From positions 1 through 14,897 of the forward strand of contig CAJJDL010000294.1 in assembly GCA_905182935.1 (NCBI GenBank): a stretch of DNA of 14,897 nucleotides. Direction: 5' to 3'. The position numbers were made by a program, and so were the translations under genes. The DNA is from an uncultured Nitrospinaceae bacterium. Its GTDB lineage: Bacteria; Nitrospinota; Nitrospinia; Nitrospinales; VA-1. The notes below the pieces were generated by a model. It searched no databases. It was given only the letters and a program-made list of their open reading frames with translations, and was not told the origin of the DNA. Within the stretch, counting starts at the first letter, position 1; each line of letters opens with the position of its first letter. Positions 6,104-13,250 of the stretch are shown here, one piece after another.

Positions 6104-8180
6104 TCAAGTCAACCACTCTCAATGTTTTAATTTGAACGGATGGTATAATCTCGTTGTGCGATAAAACTGCAAGATCAGGTAAAAACCGTTCTACAAATTT
6201 TTTCAAATGATGCCGAATTCCTGGCGATGCCAGTAACACAGGAGAAGACTCGAGTGTTGGGTTTATTATTTCAACAGCTTCCTGCAATTTGATAAGTAAT
6301 TTTTCTGCTACCGTAGGTTCTAATGACAAAAATGAATTAAGCTCTGTTTTCTGAATAGAATTATGAATAAGCTCTTCCACTTGACGGTCTAGAGTCATGA
6401 CTGATAAAGAACCATCAGCTGATTGAAACTGCTTGGTAATAGGACGCGCCATGGCCTGACGCACATACTCAGTTAAAATATCTGTATCCTTAGTACTTGG
6501 TCCATAATCAGCTAACTGTTCAAGAATAGTGCGTAAATCGCGAATAGAAACTTTTTCTTTTAATAGGTTTTGTAAAACTTTTTGTACTTTCCCAAGCGAT
6601 AACACATCGGGGATCAATTCCTCAATTACCTTTGGATTGCTCTCTTTAAATTTATCAATAAGAGCCTGAGTTTCCTGCCTTCCCAAAAGTTCTGATGCAT
6701 GCCGTTTAATAGTTTCTTTAATATGTGTAGTAATCACCGTGGAAGGATCAACAACCGTGTAACCAGCCATCTGGGCGCGCTGCTTTTCTGAAGTTAGAAT
6801 CCATACTGCAGGGAGACCAAATGTAGGTTCTTTTGTGTGAATACCTTCTATTTCTTTTTCAATAGTTCCCGGATTCATCGCAAGCAAGTGGCCGGTCATA
6901 ACTGAACCACGAGATATCTCTACTCCTTTAATTAAAATCCCATACTCATTAGATTTTAGCTGTAGATTATCTCTAATATGAAGCGGAGGAACTATAAATC
7001 CCATTTCAAGAGCAAACTGTCGTCTTACCGATTTGATCCTATCAAGTAATTCTCCGTTATTATCGGAATCAACTAAAGGGATGAGCTCATATCCAACCTC
7101 CAATTCCATTATATCAAGCGGTAGAATTGATTCTACTCTTTCAGGAATTGGAGCCTTTGACTCATCTACTTTTTTACGATTCTCAATTAAAGTTTTTTTA
7201 CTCGTATCCTTTAATTTATTAAATCCAATTACTCCCGCTAAAATTGACATCACAAAAAATGGAATATGTGGCAAGCCAGGGATCATTCCAAAAAAGAACA
7301 ACAACATCGAAGAAATAAGGAAAGCATAGGGTTGATTGGTCAATTGGTTAATAAGTAACTGCGGAAGATTTTTATCTGCAGTCGCTCGCGTTACGACTAG
7401 GCCCGCCGCTGTGGAAACAACTAACGCCGGCAATTGAGTAACTAAACCATCGCCAATCGTTAAGAGTGTATAAACTTGAGCCGCTTCAGCTACATCCATA
7501 TCTTGCTGAAAAACTCCGATACCAAAACCACCAATAACATTTACAATAGTGATAAGAATTCCAGCAATAGCATCTCCTCTTACAAATCGGATTGCACCAT
7601 CCATTGAACCATAAAAATCGGCCTCTTGTTCAAGCGCTCTCCTTCTATCACGAGCATCTTTCTCGTTAATAAGGCCTGCATTTAGGTCGGCATCAATACT
7701 CATTTGTTTTCCTGGAATTGCATCCAAAGTAAAACGTGCGGCCACCTCTGATGTCCTTACAGAACCTTTGGTTATAACGATAAAATTTATCATAACGAGA
7801 ATTATAAAAATGACAGATCCCACCACGAAATTACCCCCAACCACAAACGACCCGAAAGATTGAATTACCTGACCCGCTGCATTCGGCCCTTCATCACCAT
7901 GCAAAAGAATAATACGAGTCGATGCAACATTCAAAGATAAGCGTATTAGTGTTACGATAAGTAAAAGAGATGGAAATACTGAAAAATCTAATGGGCCGCG
8001 CATGAAGATAGAAACCAATAAAATAATTAATGCAAAGGTAAGACTGAAAGAAAGAAGAAGGTCTAACAAAAATACAGGAATTGGCATAACCATGACTGCC
8101 AGAATAACGACAACCGCCAAACCAACCAAATATTCTTGAGGCCTTTGCAGAAATGCCTTAAACATAGAAACCGATTCCAT
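6093..8180 (-). CDS. flhA: flagellar type III export-gate protein FlhA
   Basis: FlhA is the large export-gate subunit of the flagellar type III secretion apparatus; it forms a nonameric cytoplasmic ring and takes part in proton-coupled export. The 695-residue length matches the family. The N-terminal half (about 15-325) holds about eight membrane helices, with RLSLNVASTRIIL (80-92) and the FHIPEP-family signature in ARFTLDAIPGKQMSIDAD (148-165) followed by the charged cytoplasmic loop NEKDARDRRR. The C-terminal cytoplasmic domain occupies about 350-695. The ATG at 8180 is preceded by a modest GTAAGAGA. A second Met (residue 6) would give a start nearer to shorter homologues but has no ribosome binding site. 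It heads its own transcription unit (flhA-flhF-flhG-small protein-fliA) behind a candidate sigma-54 promoter at 8315-8330. Confidence 0.97.
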   Translation of the reverse strand: MESVSMFKAFLQRPQEYLVGLAVVVILAVMVMPIPVFLLDLLLSFSLTFALIILLVSIFMRGPLDFSVFPSLLLIVTLIRLSLNVASTRIILLHGDEGPNAAGQVIQSFGSFVVGGNFVVGSVIFIILVMINFIVITKGSVRTSEVAARFTLDAIPGKQMSIDADLNAGLINEKDARDRRRALEQEADFYGSMDGAIRFVRGDAIAGILITIVNVIGGFGIGVFQQDMDVAEAAQVYTLLTIGDGLVTQLPALVVSTAAGLVVTRATADKNLPQLLINQLTNQPYAFLISSMLLFFFGMIPGLPHIPFFVMSILAGVIGFNKLKDTSKKTLIENRKKVDESKAPIPERVESILPLDIMELEVGYELIPLVDSDNNGELLDRIKSVRRQFALEMGFIVPPLHIRDNLQLKSNEYGILIKGVEISRGSVMTGHLLAMNPGTIEKEIEGIHTKEPTFGLPAVWILTSEKQRAQMAGYTVVDPSTVITTHIKETIKRHASELLGRQETQALIDKFKESNPKVIEELIPDVLSLGKVQKVLQNLLKEKVSIRDLRTILEQLADYGPSTKDTDILTEYVRQAMARPITKQFQSADGSLSVMTLDRQVEELIHNSIQKTELNSFLSLEPTVAEKLLIKLQEAVEIINPTLESSPVLLASPGIRHHLKKFVERFLPDLAVLSHNEIIPSVQIKTLRVVDLNAN

Positions 8181-8314
8181 CTATCTCTTACCCCATTCAA
8201 AGTTTTGACACATCAATCCGAACACCATAAACGCCTATAAATAAAGAGATTTTTGTTTAATTATCATTTTATAAATTAAGATTAAATTCTACCTAACTTA
8301 ATATATCTATACTC

Positions 8315-8330
8315 TGCAAGGTCTGTACCT
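8315..8330 (-). promoter_or_regulatory. candidate sigma-54 (RpoN) promoter of the flhA-flhF-flhG-fliA unit
   Basis: Read on the minus strand the site is AGGTACAGACCTTGCA. It has the invariant GG (-24) and GC (-12) exactly 10 bases apart, plus the TAC after GG and the TT before and A after GC, matching the known consensus TGGCACG-N4-TTGCA at most positions. The transcription start would be near 8304, giving a leader of about 124 bases before flhA. It lies in the only real gap (8181-8391) between flhB and flhA. The rest of that gap is AT-rich leader sequence. Confidence 0.65.
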
Positions 8331-8391
8331 AAATTATTTTTTTTAGATCGAAGGAAGGAAAGGCATATAAACTAAAACTGCTGTGGTTTGC

Positions 8392-9468
8392 TTATATATT
8401 CGAAGTTTTTCTTTTTAGTTTATAAACATAGGCTAAAATTTCTGCGACAGCTTTATAAAGACTTGCTGGAACGAGCTGTCCCACATCCACGTTTTTATAA
8501 AGTGTGCGTGCGAGAGGTTTATCTTCTACAAGAGGAATATTGTTTTCCTTGGCAATTTCTCGAATCCTAAGTGCTATATCATTTTGCCCTTTAGCAACCA
8601 CAACTGGTGCCGCATCATTTTTCATGTCATATTTAATAGCGATTGAAAAATGAGTAGGGTTAGTGATAACTACATCCGCTTCAGGTACGGCAGACATCAT
8701 ACGGCGTCGCGTCATTTCCATCTGCACAGTTCTAATTCTTTGTTTAATCAGTGGATTACCCTCTAAGTCCTTACGCTCATCCTTTACTTCTTGTTTTGTC
8801 ATACGAAGATTTTCCAAATAAGTAAATTTTTGAAAGGCAAAATCTAAAGCTGCCAAAATAAGCATGACGAGAAACACCTTTACCATAATCTCAATCATGA
8901 CTTCTCCCATAAAAAGAAGCGTCTGGTGAACCCCATAACCCATAAGAGTAGGGACCTCATCCCAGTGACCTTTAACAGCATAGTAAGCGATAATAGCAAC
9001 GACAGAAATTTTAAATATAGATTTAAATAATTCAACAACAGAGGTTTTGGAAAAAATGCGCCCAAACCCTTTCATCGGGTTTAATTTGCTCCACTTAGGG
9101 CTTAGCGGCTGTAATGAAAATTTTAGACCACCCGTTTGCAATATATTTGAAAGCAATCCAGCAGCCATGATAATGGCTAGAATAGGGCCAATGATAAGAA
9201 AGAAGTTTTGCATATGCCATTTCATGAAACTAAAAAGCTCATGAACGTTTAAATTGGTTGAACCCATTTCAGCCAGGATGGAATACCAAGTTTTCATTAA
9301 AGTCTCTGTAGCATTTTTACCAGCCATAGAAAAACCAACAATACTTGCCAATAAAACGAACGATGAAGTTACCTCCCGACTCTGAGTAAAATTACCCTTT
9401 TTCTCAGTATCTTCAATTTTTTTAGAGGAAGCCTCTTCAGTCTTTTGGTCTTTACTATCTTCAGCCAT
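8392..9468 (-). CDS. flhB: flagellar type III export switch protein FlhB
   Basis: FlhB is the export-apparatus membrane protein whose autocleavage switches substrate specificity from rod/hook to filament proteins. The 358-residue protein has a Lys/Glu-rich hydrophilic start (KTEEASSKKIEDTEKKG), four hydrophobic segments (about 33-50, 87-112, 148-165, 186-212), a charged linker with MTKQEVKDERKDLEGNP, and the self-cleavage motif NPTH (270-273) preceded by DVVIT. The conserved C-terminal domain continues with VVVAKGQND and VEDKPLARTLYKNVDVGQ. Cleavage would fall between Asn270 and Pro271. The ATG has no convincing Shine-Dalgarno; it lies 18 bases after fliR and is presumably reached by reinitiation. 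It is the last gene of the fliO-flhB unit. Confidence 0.97.
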   Translation of the reverse strand: MAEDSKDQKTEEASSKKIEDTEKKGNFTQSREVTSSFVLLASIVGFSMAGKNATETLMKTWYSILAEMGSTNLNVHELFSFMKWHMQNFFLIIGPILAIIMAAGLLSNILQTGGLKFSLQPLSPKWSKLNPMKGFGRIFSKTSVVELFKSIFKISVVAIIAYYAVKGHWDEVPTLMGYGVHQTLLFMGEVMIEIMVKVFLVMLILAALDFAFQKFTYLENLRMTKQEVKDERKDLEGNPLIKQRIRTVQMEMTRRRMMSAVPEADVVITNPTHFSIAIKYDMKNDAAPVVVAKGQNDIALRIREIAKENNIPLVEDKPLARTLYKNVDVGQLVPASLYKAVAEILAYVYKLKRKTSNI

Positions 9469-9486
9469 TATAAAAATTGCATAATT

Positions 9487-10269
9487 TTATGCTTTAAATG
9501 ATTGCATGATTCCAAAAATATTTTCAGGTAGTTTCTCGATTTCGTTGTGAACAAGAATACTAAAAAACGACATCGACAACCCAATCATGAGCAAACCAAT
9601 TCCAATCTGTAATGGGAAACCAACAATAAATACATTCATTTGTGGGACCGTTCTTGCCACTAAACCAAGCCCCACACTAATAAAAAATAATATAGCCATA
9701 ATGGGGGCGGCAATTTTAACTGCTGTCACAAATGTAGTTTTAAAAAGTATTAACATGATTTCTGGAGTAAAAGTTGAAAAATCTATTTGTTGCGGATTTA
9801 TTAAGAAAAAACTTTCAACAATTGCTCCGATAATAATGTGATGCGCATCGAGAGCTAAAAACATAAGTATGGCAAGTATATTTTGAAACTGAGCAGTGAT
9901 TGAAACTTGAGTTTCAGTTTGAGGGTCAATAACATTAACCACTCCAAAACCCATTTGAAAGTCAACAATTGTTCCAGCAATCTGAACAGCAGTGAATATT
10001 AATCTTGCTGAATAAGCAACAGCAAGACCAATTGTAATTTCAGAAAATAAAGCAATAGTAAGTTCAAACAGTCCTTTAGGATCATGCATAGGACGTGAAT
10101 GAACCATAGGAAAAACAGCGATGGAAACAAAAAGAATGAGCCCGACTTTAATCCGATTCGGGACTTGGGCGCTTCCTAAAATAGGAACAAACATAATAAG
10201 AGCACCAACGCGAAGCAGTACAAATAAAAATTTCTCATACTCAGCAGGGCTAAGATCAATAATACCCAT
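9487..10269 (-). CDS. fliR: flagellar export-gate protein FliR
   Basis: FliR joins FliP and FliQ in the helical export-gate core in the centre of the MS ring. The 260-residue length is typical. The protein is almost wholly hydrophobic with about six membrane segments, opening with the conserved FLFVLLRVGALIMFVPILGS and AQVPNRIKVGLILFVSIAVFP, and containing GFGVVNVIDPQTETQVSITAQF, a hallmark FliR region. Its ATG shares a single base with the fliQ stop (TAATG), so it has no independent ribosome binding site and is translated by coupling. The order fliQ-fliR-flhB is the common bacterial arrangement, consistent with stoichiometric assembly of the gate. Confidence 0.97.
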   Translation of the reverse strand: MGIIDLSPAEYEKFLFVLLRVGALIMFVPILGSAQVPNRIKVGLILFVSIAVFPMVHSRPMHDPKGLFELTIALFSEITIGLAVAYSARLIFTAVQIAGTIVDFQMGFGVVNVIDPQTETQVSITAQFQNILAILMFLALDAHHIIIGAIVESFFLINPQQIDFSTFTPEIMLILFKTTFVTAVKIAAPIMAILFFISVGLGLVARTVPQMNVFIVGFPLQIGIGLLMIGLSMSFFSILVHNEIEKLPENIFGIMQSFKA

Positions 10270-10538
10270 TACTGAATATAATCAGGGAAATTGATCAGTA
10301 TTTTGGAGGTAAAAGCTAGCATAATCTGAATGAGCCACGGGAAAAATAGTATTAATGAAAAGAAAACTGCTAGAATTTTAGGGATGAAAGTTAACGTTAA
10401 TTCTTGAATTGATGTCACTGCTTGAAAAATTGAGATCAATAAACCTGTAACTAATCCAAATCCTAACATCGGGGCAGATAGGAGTAAGGTGGTTTTAATA
10501 CTTTCCATCGCGAAATCTATAATAAATGCTTGATCCAT
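10269..10538 (-). CDS. fliQ: flagellar export-gate protein FliQ
   Basis: FliQ is a two-helix export-gate subunit of the FliP5Q4R1 complex. The 89-residue protein has the normal size. It has two long hydrophobic hairpin segments, about 15-40 (with LLSAPMLGFGLVTGLLISIFQA) and about 50-75, linked by TSIQELTLTFIPKI, a conserved FliQ loop motif. The ATG at 10538 is preceded by a perfect AGGAGG that overlaps the fliP stop, 7 bases away from it, making this one of the strongest ribosome binding sites in the locus. This fits the need for several FliQ copies per gate. Confidence 0.95.
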   Translation of the reverse strand: MDQAFIIDFAMESIKTTLLLSAPMLGFGLVTGLLISIFQAVTSIQELTLTFIPKILAVFFSLILFFPWLIQIMLAFTSKILINFPDYIQ

Positions 10539-10545
10539 CTTCCTC

Positions 10546-11313
10546 CTAACTAAAACTTCTCATTAAAGAACCAACGGTTAAGTACCAACCATCAACCATT
10601 ACAAACAACATAAGCTTAAAAGGTAACGAAATAAGTACAGGAGGAAGCATCATCATGCCCATAGATAAGAGGATACTAGCTACCACCATATCAAGAATCA
10701 AAAAGGGAATGTAAATGAGAAATCCAATCTGAAAAGCAGTCTTTAATTCGCTAATAATAAATGCAGGAACTACTGTTTGAATACTTATATCTTCGATATT
10801 TTTAGGGTTTTTTTCTTCAGACATACTAACAAACAATGAAAGATCCTTTTCGCGTGTATGATTAAGCATAAACCTTTTGATAGGTATTTCTGCAAGTTTT
10901 AAAGCCTCAAACTGCCCAAGTTCTTCCTCCATGTAAGGTTTTAACGCACCTTGATTTATTTCTTTCCAGACAGGTCCCATTACAAACATAGTTAAAAAAA
11001 GAGCCAGCCCTATAAGAATTTGAGTAGGAGGCGTCTGTTGTGTACCCATTGCTTGTCTTAAAAATGATAGAACTATTATGATCCGAGCAAAGGAAGTAGT
11101 CATGATCAAAATAGCAGGAGCAAGGGTGAGAATCGTTAATAGAACTAATATTTGTAAAGCACTTGAAACTTTTTCTGGATCATCGGACTCCTCAATACCA
11201 AAGGTAATATTTGGAAGAGGTATGGCTTCTGACTCGCTAACAATGCCACTAGATAGAAACAAACCTAAAACTATCAATCCACACAAAATAATTTTTTTAA
11301 AGTCGCAAGTCAC
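10546..11313 (-). CDS. fliP: flagellar export-gate protein FliP
   Basis: FliP forms the pentameric base of the export gate. The 255-residue protein has an N-terminal signal-like segment (about 7-30, ending SEA), as in many FliPs, then LTILTLAPAILIMTTSFARI (59-78), FLRQAMGTQQTPPTQILIGL (84-103), and the C-terminal core with VPAFIISELKTAFQIGF, FLILDMVVASILLSMGMMM and PFKLMLFVMVDGWYLT. The start is GTG at 11313, overlapping the fliO stop as GTGA and preceded by AAAGGTGAGGA; this supports the start and shows coupling to fliO. It is followed within 7 bases by fliQ. No deviation from the family is visible. Confidence 0.97.
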   Translation of the reverse strand: MTCDFKKIILCGLIVLGLFLSSGIVSESEAIPLPNITFGIEESDDPEKVSSALQILVLLTILTLAPAILIMTTSFARIIIVLSFLRQAMGTQQTPPTQILIGLALFLTMFVMGPVWKEINQGALKPYMEEELGQFEALKLAEIPIKRFMLNHTREKDLSLFVSMSEEKNPKNIEDISIQTVVPAFIISELKTAFQIGFLIYIPFLILDMVVASILLSMGMMMLPPVLISLPFKLMLFVMVDGWYLTVGSLMRSFS

Positions 11314-12548
11314 GCTGTCCTCACCTTTCTTGTATGATTCCGAATTTGCTCAGTAACAGATGCGACAGAAGCTTCTTTACTAGATTCTGGGCTAGAAAAC
11401 TGTTTAAGATATTTAGAGAACACATTAGCTGCGTTAGAAGACGCGAGAGAAACTTTTCCAGAAATATTCTTCGAAAATCCCTGCCTCAAGTCACTACCAT
11501 CACTTTTTTCTCCATGTAAATTTTTAATATCTTCAATACGGCTAGGCTCTCGGATAGATGTTAATAGCGAAATATTTTGATCAGAAATTCCAAGAACAAG
11601 AATCTCTCCAGCAACTTCCACGAGAGTGATATTCTTTTTTGGGGCTAGAAAATTTGTACTCAAGACCTGAACTAGCTTTCCTCCGCCACCAAACATAGTA
11701 TTTTTTAAAACATACTTTTTAAATCCAAAAAACAGTAAAAATATCAAACCAAGAACCATAGATAGAGTCATTGCCATTTTAAAACCAGAGGATTCTAAAC
11801 TTACAGGATTGGAATCATTTTTATCATTAGTCTTAAGGAAGCCGAAAGATACTTTTTTTAGAGAGTTAGGAGGCGTTTCTAATACTTTCTTATTAGTTTT
11901 CCATTTTTTATTTTCAGTAAATGAAACCTTTTTAATTTTTCCTGCCATATCCTCTTTTAAATTTTCATAGCTATTCGAGGCGGTCTGAGTTTCTTTAGGT
12001 ATTTCCGTTGTTAACTTAATATTATTTTTTGTTTTTAAGTGGGTGTTAATAGAGTCAAGAGATTCTATTTGTTCGTTTTCTTTTATTTTTTCTGTAGTTC
12101 GAGCTAAAAACTCACCTAAAACATCAATCTCTTTTCTATCAATCCTGATTTCAAGAGAATTACCTTCTTTTAGTAAATGGAATCTATTTTCATAATCTCC
12201 CTCCTGTCCCTCTCCAAAAATAAGGCGAACTCGTGTTTTTTTCTCATTGAATTGGGATACATATATTTGACTAATTTGCTGGTCGCCTGTTTTTATAAAT
12301 TGTTTAGCGGGCTTTGCATATACCAATGGAAAGTCAATCTCGATTGATTTTTTAAAAAAAACTGGATGATCATGCTTTTCTAAACGATTTTTAAAATTAA
12401 ACTTAATTACCAACTCATCCTCTGATGAATTAGTTTCGACGTTTTTCAAAAGATTCATATTACTCAAATTTACCTTCGCCTCAAGACAAAGAGGATTAAA
12501 GAGAATACAAAATGAAATAAAAAATAGCCCAATTTTTTTCCAGAGCAT
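11310..12548 (-). CDS. fliO: FliO-like flagellar assembly protein with extended AMIN-like periplasmic domain
   Basis: FliO helps assemble the FliP ring of the export gate. The 412-residue protein is much longer than the usual 100-220-residue FliO. It has a signal peptide (about 1-24, ending LEA), a beta-rich region 43-137 including IEIDFPLVYAK, VSQFNEKKTRVRLIFG and SLEIRI, a low-complexity Lys/Glu/Asn-rich linker (about 150-250), one membrane helix (257-277), and the FliO core FGGGGKLVQVLSTNFLAPKK followed by NITLVEVAGEILVLGIS (307-323). The beta-rich part looks like an AMIN domain, a module known from cell-wall amidases and secretin-associated proteins. The linker repeats KKVSF twice (206-210, 231-235). 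The ATG at 12548 follows AAGGAA. It is the first gene of the fliO-flhB unit; its stop overlaps fliP. Confidence 0.85.
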   Translation of the reverse strand: MLWKKIGLFFISFCILFNPLCLEAKVNLSNMNLLKNVETNSSEDELVIKFNFKNRLEKHDHPVFFKKSIEIDFPLVYAKPAKQFIKTGDQQISQIYVSQFNEKKTRVRLIFGEGQEGDYENRFHLLKEGNSLEIRIDRKEIDVLGEFLARTTEKIKENEQIESLDSINTHLKTKNNIKLTTEIPKETQTASNSYENLKEDMAGKIKKVSFTENKKWKTNKKVLETPPNSLKKVSFGFLKTNDKNDSNPVSLESSGFKMAMTLSMVLGLIFLLFFGFKKYVLKNTMFGGGGKLVQVLSTNFLAPKKNITLVEVAGEILVLGISDQNISLLTSIREPSRIEDIKNLHGEKSDGSDLRQGFSKNISGKVSLASSNAANVFSKYLKQFSSPESSKEASVASVTEQIRNHTRKVRTA

Positions 12549-12626
12549 AACCCAGTTCCTTCATTTATAATTTTATTTACGTTTAATCGTCAAATTTCCG
12601 ACAAAAAACTATCTTAGAATGGTAAA

Positions 12627-12643
12627 TTGCAAACACCGTACCG
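12627..12643 (-). promoter_or_regulatory. candidate sigma-54 (RpoN) promoter of the fliO-fliP-fliQ-fliR-flhB unit
   Basis: On the minus strand the site reads CGGTACGGTGTTTGCAA. It has GG and GC exactly 10 bases apart, with the -24 box GGTACG close to GGCACG and the -12 box TTTGCA equal to TTGCA, leaving only N4 between. The transcription start would be near 12617, giving a leader of about 70 bases that contains the fliO ribosome binding site. It is the better of the two sigma-54 matches in the window. Confidence 0.7.
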
Positions 12644-12783
12644 AAACTATATGTAAAAGTGACGACAAGGTATTAATAAGGTTGGATAAAGTCTGAGGAA
12701 GACTTATTGAGCTTCTAGAAATATAAGCCAATACCCCTAAAACTCTGCCGGAAGGTCATAACTTCTGCATAGTCTATGAGTCC

Positions 12784-12809
12784 AAGTAGGTCACAGGCGT
12801 AACCTACTT
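12784..12809. repeat. 8-bp inverted repeat with 10-bp spacer (possible activator site or hairpin)
   Basis: AAGTAGGT (12784-12791) and ACCTACTT (12802-12809) are exact complements, with CACAGGCGTA between them. The dyad is 33 bases downstream of the fliN stop and about 140-165 bp upstream of the -24 box of the putative fliO sigma-54 promoter, the usual distance for enhancer sites of NtrC-type activators such as FleQ or FlrC. As RNA it would form an 8-bp stem, but no T-run follows it on the minus strand. Confidence 0.6.
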
Positions 12810-12841
12810 ATAGGTATTTTTAGGAATTAATGTCTATCGCG

Positions 12842-13246
12842 TCAGGTTGCAAGAGACTTTACTCTTTCCATAGGGGTAACAATATCAGTAAGGCGCACAC
12901 CAAACTTTTCATTAACAACCACAACTTCCCCGCGAGCTACAAGTTTGTTATTAACTAGAACCTCAAGCGGATCCCCCACAAGTTTGGTCAATTCAACAAC
13001 AGATCCCTGCCCCAATTGAAGTAAGTCGTTAATTAACATTTTACTGCGACCTAATTCAACGGTTACTGTGAGAGGAATATCAAGAATAAGATCAAGGCTA
13101 GCGGATTCTCCGTTTACCTTATCAGTGGTCTTATCGTTCCCTTCTTCGCTGGCAAGCTCATAATTCTCTTCAACAGCAGCCTCAGCAGTTTCCTCGCCTT
13201 CAACATTTGTCGACTCAACATCTTGGTCTGTATCTTCTTCTGCCAT
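12842..13246 (-). CDS. fliN: flagellar C-ring switch protein FliN
   Basis: FliN forms the bottom of the C-ring, binding FliM and the export chaperone machinery. The 134-residue protein has a long acidic, low-complexity N-terminal extension (about 1-45, rich in Glu, Asp, Ala) and a SpoA-type beta domain (about 53-128) with LDIPLTVTVELGRSKM, LLQLGQGSVVELTKLVGDPL, VLVNNKLVARGEVVVVNEKF and GVRLTDIV, all hallmarks of FliN. The ATG at 13246 lies 4 bases after the fliM stop, with AAGGGAAGGG upstream that overlaps the fliM 3' end. It ends the fliL-fliM-fliN group visible here; the 293-bp gap before fliO suggests a transcriptional boundary. Confidence 0.96.
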   Translation of the reverse strand: MAEEDTDQDVESTNVEGEETAEAAVEENYELASEEGNDKTTDKVNGESASLDLILDIPLTVTVELGRSKMLINDLLQLGQGSVVELTKLVGDPLEVLVNNKLVARGEVVVVNEKFGVRLTDIVTPMERVKSLAT

Positions 13247-13250
13247 TGGC

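Larger units (their letters stand above)
12549..12841. other. 293-bp fliN-fliO intergenic region: sigma-54 promoter plus several palindromes
   Basis: This is the largest non-coding stretch inside the flagellar locus. No ORF of more than about 14 codons with a ribosome binding site is seen. It holds the candidate sigma-54 promoter of fliO (12627-12643) and, upstream of it relative to fliO, a run of palindromes: AAGTCT-N5-AGACTT (12689-12705), TTCTAGAA (12713-12720), CGGAAG-N7-CTTCTG (about 12749-12767), CATAG-T-CTATG (12768-12778) and AAGTAGGT-N10-ACCTACTT (12784-12809). No stem is followed directly by a T-run on the minus strand, so there is no clear fliN terminator. Confidence 0.6.
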
